Shown here piece after piece: positions 41,267-48,705 of a stretch of DNA of 64,000 bases (the first letter of the stretch is position 1; the number at the start of each line of letters is the position of its first letter). Under the pieces are notes generated by a model. It did no database searches. It had not been told where the DNA came from and saw only the letters and a program-made list of their open reading frames with translations. A program made the position numbers and the translations under genes. The DNA comes from Chromobacterium rhizoryzae (GTDB taxonomy: Bacteria > Pseudomonadota > Gammaproteobacteria > Burkholderiales > Chromobacteriaceae): contig NZ_CP066126.1 of assembly GCF_020544465.1 (NCBI RefSeq), positions 3,658,001 through 3,722,000 on the forward strand, written 5' to 3'.

Positions 41267-41830
41267 TCACTTTCCCACTTCAAAAGCCTCCCCGATCGCG
41301 AAAAAAGCGCCGCCGGCGATATAGTGCAAGCTGCGCTTGGCCTCGTCGTCGAAACGCCAATGACCGTCGGCAAACACCTCCGCGTCGGCCTCCGCCGCCA
41401 CCACTTCTCCGATGAAAAGATCATAGCGCTGCTGGTTCAGCGGCTCGCTGATCACCTTGCACTCCAGATAGGCGATGCAGCCGTCCACGCGCGGTGCGGC
41501 CACCTCTTGCGCCGGGATCCGGCTCAGGCCGCTATGCGCGAACTTGTCCACCTGCCTGCCGTCGGCGCCGCCGGCCCGCAACACCGCGGCGGCCTGGGCG
41601 CGGCAAGGCAAATTGAGCACAAACTCGCCCGAAGCCTCGATCAACTCCCGGGTATGGGTCGCCTTGTCGATGACCACCGCCACCTTGGGCGGATCGAAAT
41701 CCAGCGGCATCGCCCAGGCCGCCGCCATCACATTGCTGCGCTCCCCGGCCGCGCTGGACACCAGCACCGTGGGGCCATGATTCAATAAACGATAGGATTT
41801 CGCCAGATCGACTGCGAGCAAACGGGACAT
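41267..41830 (-). CDS. Flavin reductase-like FMN-binding protein
   Basis: A 187-residue split-barrel flavoprotein of the flavin-reductase family: TVLVSSAAGERSNVMAAAWA at the start (FMN-phosphate region), PPKVAVVIDKATHTRELIEA and GEFVLNLPCR in the middle, and YDLFIGEVVAAEAD near the end. Members reduce FMN with NAD(P)H or act as partners of monooxygenases; the substrate here is unknown. ATG at 41830; a TTG two codons upstream is possible. It is convergent with tyrS. Confidence 0.85.
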   Translation of the reverse strand: MSRLLAVDLAKSYRLLNHGPTVLVSSAAGERSNVMAAAWAMPLDFDPPKVAVVIDKATHTRELIEASGEFVLNLPCRAQAAAVLRAGGADGRQVDKFAHSGLSRIPAQEVAAPRVDGCIAYLECKVISEPLNQQRYDLFIGEVVAAEADAEVFADGHWRFDDEAKRSLHYIAGGAFFAIGEAFEVGK

Positions 41831-41897
41831 AAGCAAACTCGAGAAAGCATGAAGCGGCTATTCTAGCCGGAGACTCGGAGGCCCCGCCGGCGCGAAT

Positions 41898-41923
41898 AAA
41901 AAAAAGCCCGGCGCTCGCCGGGC
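41898..41923 (-). terminator. Terminator of the DUF2844-DUF3443 operon
   Basis: Stem gcccggc/gccgggc with eight T on the minus-strand side. It is about 100 bp after the DUF3443 stop. Confidence 0.82.
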
Positions 41924-42020
41924 GTACAGATTGCTAATTTCAACAAAGGAGAAGTCATCGAGATGACTATCCAGATATAGGACGCTTTATATTGCGTTGC
42001 AAGAAACCCGCAAAGCCTTA

Positions 42021-43247
42021 TCAAAACAGGAACATCGGCCCGCTGCCTAACGGATTGCCCTTCCCTTCCAGGCCGATATACACCTTGCGGCCGTAAAAGA
42101 AGGGCAAGCCCCAGTCAAAGTAGCTGCTAAGAAAGCCGCTGGCCGGCCCGCCCACCGCAGGCAGAGCGGAGTAACCTTGCGACAACAGCGTTCCAGCATT
42201 GCCCAGATTGAAGCCCACCGCGCTGCTGTTGCCGCCGCCACTCAAGGTGGCGTTGAGATTCACGGTGCCGCCGGGGCAGAACCAGGTGCTGCTGCCCACC
42301 ACGCAGGTGGCGATCGTGGCATCGGCGAAAAAAAGCCCATTGGAACCACTATCCAGAAAGCTGCTGTAGTTGAGCGATTTATAGCTGGTCGTGATCGCGT
42401 CCACGCCATTGCCGTCCAGCGTAGTGGGAAAAGCCTTCGCCGAACCCAAAGCATTGTTGCTCTGCGTGCCCACACCGAAGTACAGCGTTCCGGCGGCGCT
42501 GGGCGCGCCGCTGATCGCCACCGCCGGCAATTGCAGCATCACCCCGTTATTGTCGCCGGCGAAGGCCGCCACGGGATTGGACACCTGCAAGGCCGCGGCC
42601 GCCGGCGCCTGCTGGCAGGTCAAGGCGGAGGGGCAGGTGTAGTAAAAGCCGTTATTGCTAAAGTTGACGCAGTTGCTGCCGCAATCCTGCTGCCGCAGGC
42701 CGACGCCCAGAATGCCGTTGGCCCCCAGGACCGACACGCTGCCCAAATTACTCCCCGTCCCGCTGCACGCGCCCGGGATGAAGCCGTAGGCCGGGTCGCT
42801 GATGATCTGGATGGGCAGGGAGGACGCCGTCTTGCCGGCCATTTTGACATCGGCGTAGCGGACGCTGCCCCAGGTGAAGCCGCTGGCGAACTGCATGCAC
42901 TCCGCCAATTGCCGGCTATTCGACGTCACGCCGGGCAGGCTGCCCAGCGTCGATCCGCTCACGGCGCTGGCCAACAGGCGCAAACCGCTGGAGCCGGTAT
43001 CCACCAGCACCCGGCTGATCGTCTGGCATTGGCTGCCGCCCGGCGCGCACACCGTCACCGACACATAGGGCATATTGATCTGATAAACATTGGCCACCGG
43101 CCCGCTGTCTACCGTCAGCGTCACCGAATTGGCCGTCGATCCACCATTGTCCGGCGGCGCGACGCTGCCAACTCCGCCGCCCCCTCCTCCGCACGCCGTC
43201 AACAATAAGGCGCAGCTCAACACCAGCCCAAAGATAGCCTGTTTCAT
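42021..43247 (-). CDS. DUF3443-family lipoprotein
   Basis: A 408-residue secreted protein. A lipoprotein signal ends LLLTACGGGGGG (Cys about residue 19), followed by a Gly/Ser linker. The body contains SRVLVDTGSSGLRLLASAVS, where DTGSS recalls aspartic-protease active sites, and later FLDSGSNGLFF, a second DSGS. Family members occur in Burkholderia, Ralstonia and relatives, next to a DUF2844 gene, as here (16 bp apart). Function unknown; a pepsin-like fold is plausible. GGGGACGAG precedes the ATG. Confidence 0.85.
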   Translation of the reverse strand: MKQAIFGLVLSCALLLTACGGGGGGVGSVAPPDNGGSTANSVTLTVDSGPVANVYQINMPYVSVTVCAPGGSQCQTISRVLVDTGSSGLRLLASAVSGSTLGSLPGVTSNSRQLAECMQFASGFTWGSVRYADVKMAGKTASSLPIQIISDPAYGFIPGACSGTGSNLGSVSVLGANGILGVGLRQQDCGSNCVNFSNNGFYYTCPSALTCQQAPAAAALQVSNPVAAFAGDNNGVMLQLPAVAISGAPSAAGTLYFGVGTQSNNALGSAKAFPTTLDGNGVDAITTSYKSLNYSSFLDSGSNGLFFADATIATCVVGSSTWFCPGGTVNLNATLSGGGNSSAVGFNLGNAGTLLSQGYSALPAVGGPASGFLSSYFDWGLPFFYGRKVYIGLEGKGNPLGSGPMFLF

Positions 43248-43263
43248 CTCGTCCCCGCCCTGA

Positions 43264-43728
43264 TTATTTGAGTTGATCGATGTCGAGGCCAGCCGGCACC
43301 AGCGCGGGCACATAGGCCAGGCCGAAGAAAGCGCGCGCGCGCCCGGCGGAGATCACCGTCAGCCCAGGCCCTCGGCCTTCCAAGCGATTCAGACCGGCCC
43401 GATTGGACTGCTGCGAGGAAACATAACTGGGAAAGTAATCGCCAAGCAGCTGCCTCATATCCGGCAGCGACGCGCCCTGCCACGCCACCGCGAACACAAC
43501 GCCGTCCGTCTGCCGGACGAACTCGCGGATGAGGCGGCCGGCCTCATCCCGGCTCTGCGCCACGGAATAGACCGCGGGCGGCGCGGCCTTCAAAGCCAGC
43601 GCTTGCGGAGCAGCGGCCGCGCGGCCCGCCGGCAAGGGCTGCCCCAAGGTGGCCAAGGCAGGACTGGAGAACAGGCTGAAGCTGAGGCAGAGCAGCAAGG
43701 CGCGCCTCGTCAGAAAAGACGTCTGCAT
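43264..43728 (-). CDS. DUF2844-family exported protein
   Basis: A 154-residue protein with a signal peptide (about residues 1-26, ending SSPALA) and the conserved opening TLGQPLPAG. FVRQTDGVVFAVAWQGASLP and MRQLLGDYF are the family stretches. It precedes the DUF3443 gene with a 16-bp gap, and the two genes are regularly paired in betaproteobacteria. Function unknown. Confidence 0.85.
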   Translation of the reverse strand: MQTSFLTRRALLLCLSFSLFSSPALATLGQPLPAGRAAAAPQALALKAAPPAVYSVAQSRDEAGRLIREFVRQTDGVVFAVAWQGASLPDMRQLLGDYFPSYVSSQQSNRAGLNRLEGRGPGLTVISAGRARAFFGLAYVPALVPAGLDIDQLK

Positions 43729-43878
43729 GAATACCCCTATCGAATGGAAACGACCGCCGCCCCCGGATGCTTTGCCCGGGACTTCTGAATATGCGCGGCG
43801 TCGACGCCGCCATCAAAATATAGCACCTCAGCATGAAACGGCTGCCCGATCGAACGGAAGGGAAGAAACGTAGACCAT

Positions 43879-43903
43879 AAAAAAAGGGGGGCGAAAGCCC
43901 CCC
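43879..43903 (-). terminator. Terminator of the Rossmann-fold gene
   Basis: Seven-bp stem ggggggc/gcccccc closed by a GAAA loop, with a T-run on the minus-strand side. Confidence 0.88.
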
Positions 43904-43956
43904 AGCGTCCTCAAAATTCGACCAGCTGCCCGCCAGTCAAATCCTGGATTTCTCCA

Positions 43957-44334
43957 TCAATACGCCAGCGAATCGTCATGCCGAGTCGTCACCAGCTTGC
44001 CCGCGCCCAAGGACAGCATCAGCAGGGCGACGCGTTCATGAACGATCACGGTATGGGTATTGCCGGAAAACTGCATGTAACGCCGCAAGTCCTCGCGCAC
44101 TTTGCGCGAGCCGGTCACATCGATGATGATGTCGATGCTGCTGCCCTGCTCGGCCAGCTCGATAAAATTATCGGTGACGGAAATGCCGCGCTGCTGGGCC
44201 AGCAAAATGCCCGGCGAATCCAGATTCAAGTCCGCCACCCCCACCATCCCGACGAAGGGCGCGTCCAACAGCTGCCGCAACAGCGGCGTTCCGGTTTCAC
44301 CCGCGCCTATCATGCCTACTTTGATCTGTTCCAT
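43957..44334 (-). CDS. Rossmann-fold NAD-binding domain protein (125 aa)
   Basis: Starts EQIKVGMIGAGETGTPLLRQ, a dinucleotide-binding GxGxxG loop, then VGVADLNLDSPGILLAQQRG and IDIIIDVTGSRKVREDLRRY. This resembles only the N-terminal NAD domain of oxidoreductases such as homoserine dehydrogenase; no catalytic domain follows. AGGTGG precedes the ATG and a clean terminator follows, so it seems a genuine short gene rather than a fragment. It may sense NAD(H) or serve as a partner; function unknown. Confidence 0.75.
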   Translation of the reverse strand: MEQIKVGMIGAGETGTPLLRQLLDAPFVGMVGVADLNLDSPGILLAQQRGISVTDNFIELAEQGSSIDIIIDVTGSRKVREDLRRYMQFSGNTHTVIVHERVALLMLSLGAGKLVTTRHDDSLAY

Positions 44335-44442
44335 GCGGCCACCTGAATATGACTATCAAATAAACACCGCACTGTAACAGCTTTAGCCCAGGTCGCTATT
44401 TGAGCCAAATCAAGCGGAGCTGCGGGAAGGCCCCACAATGCA

Positions 44443-44468
44443 GCAGGCCCGGACATCGCCGGGCCTGC
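44443..44468 (-). terminator. Hairpin downstream of the 83-aa gene
   Basis: Perfect 10-bp stem gcaggcccgg/ccgggcctgc but without a strong U-run; probable 3' end structure of the following gene. Confidence 0.5.
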
Positions 44469-44490
44469 GAGCGTAAAGCCTAGAAGGGGT

Positions 44491-44742
44491 TCAATGCAGA
44501 TTTTGCTGCGACAAAAAGCGTAGATAGCCAACGCCCTCCAACCAGAAACCGCCATCGGCCAACGGCGTCGCCTCCTCCAGATCCGCCACGGTCAACACCA
44601 ACTCCTGACCATCCAGATTGGCCTCCAGCACCACATCGTCGTCATCGGAAAACTCTTCGGAAGCCGTATGGAAATCCGGCTTCACGAACTGATTGTTAAC
44701 CTGAATATAGTCGGACTCATTCAGCAGACGCAGGATGTTCAT
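44491..44742 (-). CDS. Acidic 83-residue protein of unknown function
   Basis: A small acidic protein (FSDDDDVVLEANLDGQELVL in the middle) ending FWLEGVGYLRFLSQQNLH. No signal peptide, TM segment or known domain. TAGGAGGTCGCC before the ATG is an excellent ribosome site, which with its length supports a real gene. It lies between radC and the Rossmann-fold gene, all on the minus strand but separated by 100-150 bp. Function unknown. Confidence 0.72.
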   Translation of the reverse strand: MNILRLLNESDYIQVNNQFVKPDFHTASEEFSDDDDVVLEANLDGQELVLTVADLEEATPLADGGFWLEGVGYLRFLSQQNLH

Positions 44743-44842
44743 GGCGACCTCCTAATGATGCGGTGAGAGACAAGGTCCAACAAGACAGCAAAGGCGGCGC
44801 CGGTTCCAAGCGTCGCGAGCGCTCCCCGCAACGGCTCAACGC

Positions 44843-45517
44843 CTACAACCAGCCTCGCTCGGCAAAGGATTCCGCCCGCGCGCCGGTCACGACGAAGTGA
44901 TCCAGCAACCTTATATCGACCAACTGCAGCGCAGCTTTTAATGTATTGGTTAGAGAATGATCGGCGGCGGATGGTTCGCACACGCCGGATGGATGGTTAT
45001 GGGCAATGATCACCCCCGCCGCGTTATTGGCCAGGGCCCGCCGCACCAGTTCGCGCGGATAGACCCGGGTTTCGGTCAGGGTGCCTCGAAACAACTCTTC
45101 TACCGCTATCACTCGATTCTGCACGGTCAAAAACACGGCGACGAACACTTCCACGTCCTTGCCTGCAATCGCCAGCCTCAGAAAATCGCGCACCTGCCCC
45201 GGATCGCGCAAGGCGTCCGTCAGACTCATATTCTCCGCCAAGGCCCGCTGCGCCAACTCCTTGCAGGCCATCAGCTGCGCGTATTTGGCGGCGCCCAGGC
45301 CCCTGCGCGCCCGGAACTCTTCAAAACTGGCGTTGAGCAAGCCGGACAGCGAACCGAAGTCCAGCATCAACTGCCTGGCCATCTCCACCGCGCTCAAGCC
45401 TTGCATGCCGGTGCGCAGAAAGATGGCGAGCAATTCGGAGTCCGACAACGCCGCCGCTCCCTGGGCCAACAGCTTTTCACGGGGACGCTCGGCCTCCGGC
45501 CAATGGGCGATAGACAT
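44843..45517 (-). CDS. radC: RadC/JAB-domain protein
   Basis: A 224-residue protein. The N-terminal HhH-like part (SIAHWPEAERPREKLLAQGA, ALSDSELLAIFLRTG) is followed by the JAB/MPN domain with the metal motif HNHPSG (VIIAHNHPSGVCEPSAADHS). Once considered a repair protein; its actual role is uncertain. GGAGGAG lies about 10 nt before ATG 45517. It is divergent from coaBC, a common arrangement in proteobacteria. Confidence 0.93.
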   Translation of the reverse strand: MSIAHWPEAERPREKLLAQGAAALSDSELLAIFLRTGMQGLSAVEMARQLMLDFGSLSGLLNASFEEFRARRGLGAAKYAQLMACKELAQRALAENMSLTDALRDPGQVRDFLRLAIAGKDVEVFVAVFLTVQNRVIAVEELFRGTLTETRVYPRELVRRALANNAAGVIIAHNHPSGVCEPSAADHSLTNTLKAALQLVDIRLLDHFVVTGARAESFAERGWL

Positions 45518-45674
45518 CTGCACGCTCCTCCTCTGGCTATAGCACTGTTTTCAAGGTCAGACCAAACGCGATGAGGCATGGCTCACCATATCATCGAAGC
45601 AATATGCCCGCCAGCGCGCCCAGTCCGTGGAAATCCGCTAAAATTGGACATTTACCGCCTGTTGCGACAAGTCC

Positions 45675-46859
45675 ATGACAAGCAAGAAAATTCTGCTAGG
45701 CATTACCGGCGGCGTCGCCGCCTACAAGGCGGCGGAGTTGACCCGCCTTCTCGTCAAAGCCGGCCACAGCGTGGAAGTGGTGATGACGGAAGCGGCCACG
45801 CGCTTCGTGACTCCCGCCACCTTCCAGGCCTTGTCCGGCCATGCGGTGTACACCGATCTGTGGGACGAGCGCCCCAGCAACGCAATGGCCCATATCGACC
45901 TGTCGCGCCGCGCCGATGTTTTCCTGATCGCGCCGGCCACCGCCAACACGCTGTTCAAGCTGGCCCACGGCGCCTGCGACGATCTGCTGTCCACGCTGGC
46001 CGCCGCCCGCGCCTGTCCGCTGATCGTGGCGCCGGCGATGAACCGGCAGATGTGGGACAATCCGCCCAACCAGCGCAATGTGGCGCAGCTGCGCGCCGAC
46101 GGCGTCGCCGTCTTCGGACCGGCCAACGGCGCCCAGGCCTGCGGCGAAACCGGCGAGGGCCGCATGCTGGAGCCGGAGGAGATCGCAGAGCTGCTGGAAG
46201 GGTTTTTCCGGGCCAAAGTGCTGGCCGGCAAGAAGGTGCTGCTCACCGCCGGCCCCAGTTACGAGGCCATAGACGCCGTGCGCGGCATCACCAATATCAG
46301 CTCGGGCAAGATGGGCTACGCGCTGGCGCGCGCCTGCCGCGACGCCGGTGCCGAAGTCACGCTGATCTCCGGCCCCACCGGCATGGAGGCCCCGCTGGGC
46401 ATGCGCCGCATCGACGCGGCCAGCGCCCGGCAAATGCACGACGCGGTGATGACCGAGGTGGGACGCAGCGATATTTTCATTTCCGTCGCGGCGGTGGCCG
46501 ATTACCGGGTCAAGAACCCGTCCGTCCACAAGATCAAGAAAGGCGCGGCGCCGCCCAGCCTGGAACTGGAGGAAAACCCGGACATTCTCGCCGCCGTCGC
46601 CTCCTTGCCCGCCGCTCCGTTCTGCGTCGGCTTCGCGGCGGAAAGTCAGAACCTGCTGGAGTTCGCCGAAGCCAAACGCCTGCGCAAAAAGCTGCCGCTG
46701 CTGGTGGCCAACCTGGCGCAGCAAGCCATGGGCGCCGACGACAATCAGGTGGTGCTGCTGGACCAGAACGGCCCCCACCCCTTGCCCGGCATGCCCAAGC
46801 CGGACGTGGCCAAGGCCATTGTCGAACATCTGGCCCAGCTGTTGCCGCACAAGCAATAA
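45675..46859 (+). CDS. coaBC: Bifunctional phosphopantothenoylcysteine decarboxylase / phosphopantothenate-cysteine ligase
   Basis: A 394-residue enzyme for two coenzyme A steps. CoaC domain (about 1-185): KILLGITGGVAAYKAAELTR and the PxMNxxMW motif PAMNRQMWDNP. CoaB domain (about 190-394): GKKVLLTAGPSYEAIDAVRG and the lysine region KRLRKKLPLLVANL. CTP is the usual cofactor. No strong Shine-Dalgarno precedes the ATG. dut follows 48 bp downstream, the standard dfp-dut pair. Confidence 0.96.
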   Translation: MTSKKILLGITGGVAAYKAAELTRLLVKAGHSVEVVMTEAATRFVTPATFQALSGHAVYTDLWDERPSNAMAHIDLSRRADVFLIAPATANTLFKLAHGACDDLLSTLAAARACPLIVAPAMNRQMWDNPPNQRNVAQLRADGVAVFGPANGAQACGETGEGRMLEPEEIAELLEGFFRAKVLAGKKVLLTAGPSYEAIDAVRGITNISSGKMGYALARACRDAGAEVTLISGPTGMEAPLGMRRIDAASARQMHDAVMTEVGRSDIFISVAAVADYRVKNPSVHKIKKGAAPPSLELEENPDILAAVASLPAAPFCVGFAAESQNLLEFAEAKRLRKKLPLLVANLAQQAMGADDNQVVLLDQNGPHPLPGMPKPDVAKAIVEHLAQLLPHKQ

Positions 46860-46907
46860 GCCATCAACACCGCGGCTGCCCCGCGCAGCCGACAAGAAAG
46901 GACTCTC

Positions 46908-47363
46908 ATGAAAAAACCCGTCATCGACGTCAAGATCTTGGATCCGCGTCTGAAGCAGAATCTGCCCAACTACGCGACGCCGGGCTCCGCCGGGCTCGAC
47001 CTGCGCGCCGCCATCGAGCAGGACATCACCATCGCTCCGGGCGAAACCCAGTTGATCCCCACCGGCATGGCCATCCACATCGCCAACCCCAACCTGGCCG
47101 CCATGCTGCTGCCGCGCTCCGGCCTGGGCCACAAGCACGGCATCGTGCTGGGCAATCTGGTGGGCCTGATCGACTCCGACTACCAGGGGCAGTTGTTCGT
47201 ATCGGTCTGGAACCGCGGACACGAGCCGTTCCGGCTGACGCCGCTGGAACGCATCGCGCAGATGATCATCGTGCCCATCGTCCAGGTGGGCTTCAATATC
47301 GTCGACGACTTCGACAGCTCGGAACGCGGCGACGGTGGCTTCGGCAGCACCGGACGCAACTGA
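46908..47363 (+). CDS. dut: Deoxyuridine 5'-triphosphate nucleotidohydrolase
   Basis: A 151-residue trimeric dUTPase converting dUTP to dUMP. All five motifs are present: TPGSAGLDLRAA, LLPRSGLGHKHG, LGNLVGLIDSDYQG, ERIAQMIIVP and RGDGGFGSTGRN at the C-terminus. AAAGGA precedes the ATG. It is co-oriented with coaBC. Confidence 0.97.
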   Translation: MKKPVIDVKILDPRLKQNLPNYATPGSAGLDLRAAIEQDITIAPGETQLIPTGMAIHIANPNLAAMLLPRSGLGHKHGIVLGNLVGLIDSDYQGQLFVSVWNRGHEPFRLTPLERIAQMIIVPIVQVGFNIVDDFDSSERGDGGFGSTGRN

Positions 47364-47478
47364 GGCCGGCCGCCGCGCGATTGCCTATACTCACACCGTA
47401 GCGCAGCCGGCCTCGCACGGCCGGCTTGCGCCGCGCACGCGACCACCGCCCTCAATCGCCGGCAAAGGATGTCCAGGC

Positions 47479-48492
47479 ATGACGCAAGCCCCTCAAGAGG
47501 ACGACAGCAAGCGGATTCTCGACAATCTGGTCGAACTCACCTCCCAGCGCGAACAGGACATGCTGGAAAGCAGCCTGGCCTCCACCTTGGTCGAGGTGAT
47601 GCGGGTGGACAAGGTGGAGTTGTTCGCCTGTCGCTGGGTCAACGGCGTGCCCTACACCCGCCGGCGCCTGAGCGCCTCCTCCGTGGACGGCAAGACCCAG
47701 ATTACGGAAACCGCCAACGACAGTTGGCTGCCGCCGCCCATCTTCCTTTACGACCTGCTCAACTCGCTGGACAGAGACGAGGGCATTTTCCGCATTCCCC
47801 ACGGCCTATGCCTGCCCTTGCGTTGCATGGGCAGCATCGTGTCCCTGCTGGTCATCCACGTGACGGCGGAGCAAAAGGTCAACAAGGCCATGCTGAAAGC
47901 CATGGCCAGGATTCACGAAAACTTCCTGCGCCTGCTGTTCGAGGCGGACCGGGACATGCTCACCGCGCTGAACAATCGCCGTAAATTCGATTTGCGCCTG
48001 TTCAACCTGATGGCGGCGCAATTGCAATCCCCCGGCGAAAACCACGCCTGCACCTTGGCGCTGCTGGACGTCGACCATTTCAAGCAGGTCAACGACCAGT
48101 TCGGCCACATGGTGGGCGACGAGGTGCTGCTCTTGCTGGCGCAACTGATGCAACAGTCGTTTCGCGAAGACGACAGCTTGTTCCGCTACGGCGGCGAGGA
48201 GTTCGCCATCATCTTCCAGGGCTTGCCTCCAAACGAAGCCGCGGTGGCGCTGGAGCGCTTCCGCCAGCGCGTCGAGCAATACTCGTTTCCCCAGGTGGGC
48301 CGCCTGACCGTCAGCCTGGGCTTCACCCGCATCCTGCCGCAGCTCTTGCCGGGCCAGCTGGTGGAACAGGCGGACCGAGCGCTGTATTACGCCAAAACGC
48401 ATGGCCGCAACCTGGTATGCGGTTACGAAGAACTGGTCGCCGGCGGCCAACTGGACAATGCGCAACGCTTTGGCGAGATCGATCTGTTCTAA
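47479..48492 (+). CDS. Diguanylate cyclase (GGDEF) with N-terminal GAF-like sensor region
   Basis: A 337-residue soluble c-di-GMP synthase. About residues 1-155 form a sensor region without TM segments, GAF-like in its layout. The GGDEF domain starts FEADRDMLTALNNRRKFDLR. The active site is RYGGEEFAII (GGEEF, functional variant), and an inhibitory I-site RxxD (REDD) lies five residues upstream. LTVSLGFTRI and QADRALYYAKTHGRN are conserved. AAAGGATG precedes ATG 47479. Its stop codon is the first base triplet of a repeat. Confidence 0.9.
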   Translation: MTQAPQEDDSKRILDNLVELTSQREQDMLESSLASTLVEVMRVDKVELFACRWVNGVPYTRRRLSASSVDGKTQITETANDSWLPPPIFLYDLLNSLDRDEGIFRIPHGLCLPLRCMGSIVSLLVIHVTAEQKVNKAMLKAMARIHENFLRLLFEADRDMLTALNNRRKFDLRLFNLMAAQLQSPGENHACTLALLDVDHFKQVNDQFGHMVGDEVLLLLAQLMQQSFREDDSLFRYGGEEFAIIFQGLPPNEAAVALERFRQRVEQYSFPQVGRLTVSLGFTRILPQLLPGQLVEQADRALYYAKTHGRNLVCGYEELVAGGQLDNAQRFGEIDLF

Positions 48493-48607
48493 GCGCCCGT
48501 TAAAACAGGCAAGCGGAACCCACTCAAACCATCCAAGCCTTTCGAAGACGGTTTCAGCGCCCTTCGTCCTCCATCCTGCCGACACGCGGCCCATCGTAAA
48601 CAGATTC
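48490..48607 (-). repeat. Dispersed imperfect-palindromic repeat, copy 5 (degenerate)
   Basis: Begins at the stop codon of the diguanylate cyclase (taagcgcccgttaaaacagg) and ends catcgtaaacagattcc. The inner cctttcgaagacggtttcag matches the copy-1 core atttcgaagccggtttcaac. Confidence 0.65.
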
Positions 48608-48649
48608 CAAATTTTCCCTGCCCCGCGTCCCAAGCAGGCCCTCCGGACG

Positions 48650-48679
48650 CAAAAAAACCGGCTCCTAAGAGCCGGTTTT
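48650..48679 (-). terminator. Terminator of the glutamate dehydrogenase gene
   Basis: Stem aaccggctc/gagccggtt with seven T on the minus-strand side. Confidence 0.88.
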
Positions 48680-48705
48680 CAATTGACGCGATCCCTAGCG
48701 GGCGA

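Noticed and set aside
41940..42020. Tiny plus-strand frame after GGAGAAG (five codons)
   Set aside because: Too short and within the terminator region of the opposite-strand operon.
45578..47401. A 607-codon frame over coaBC and dut
   Set aside because: Out-of-frame shadow of two well-identified genes; Arg-rich translation without similarity.
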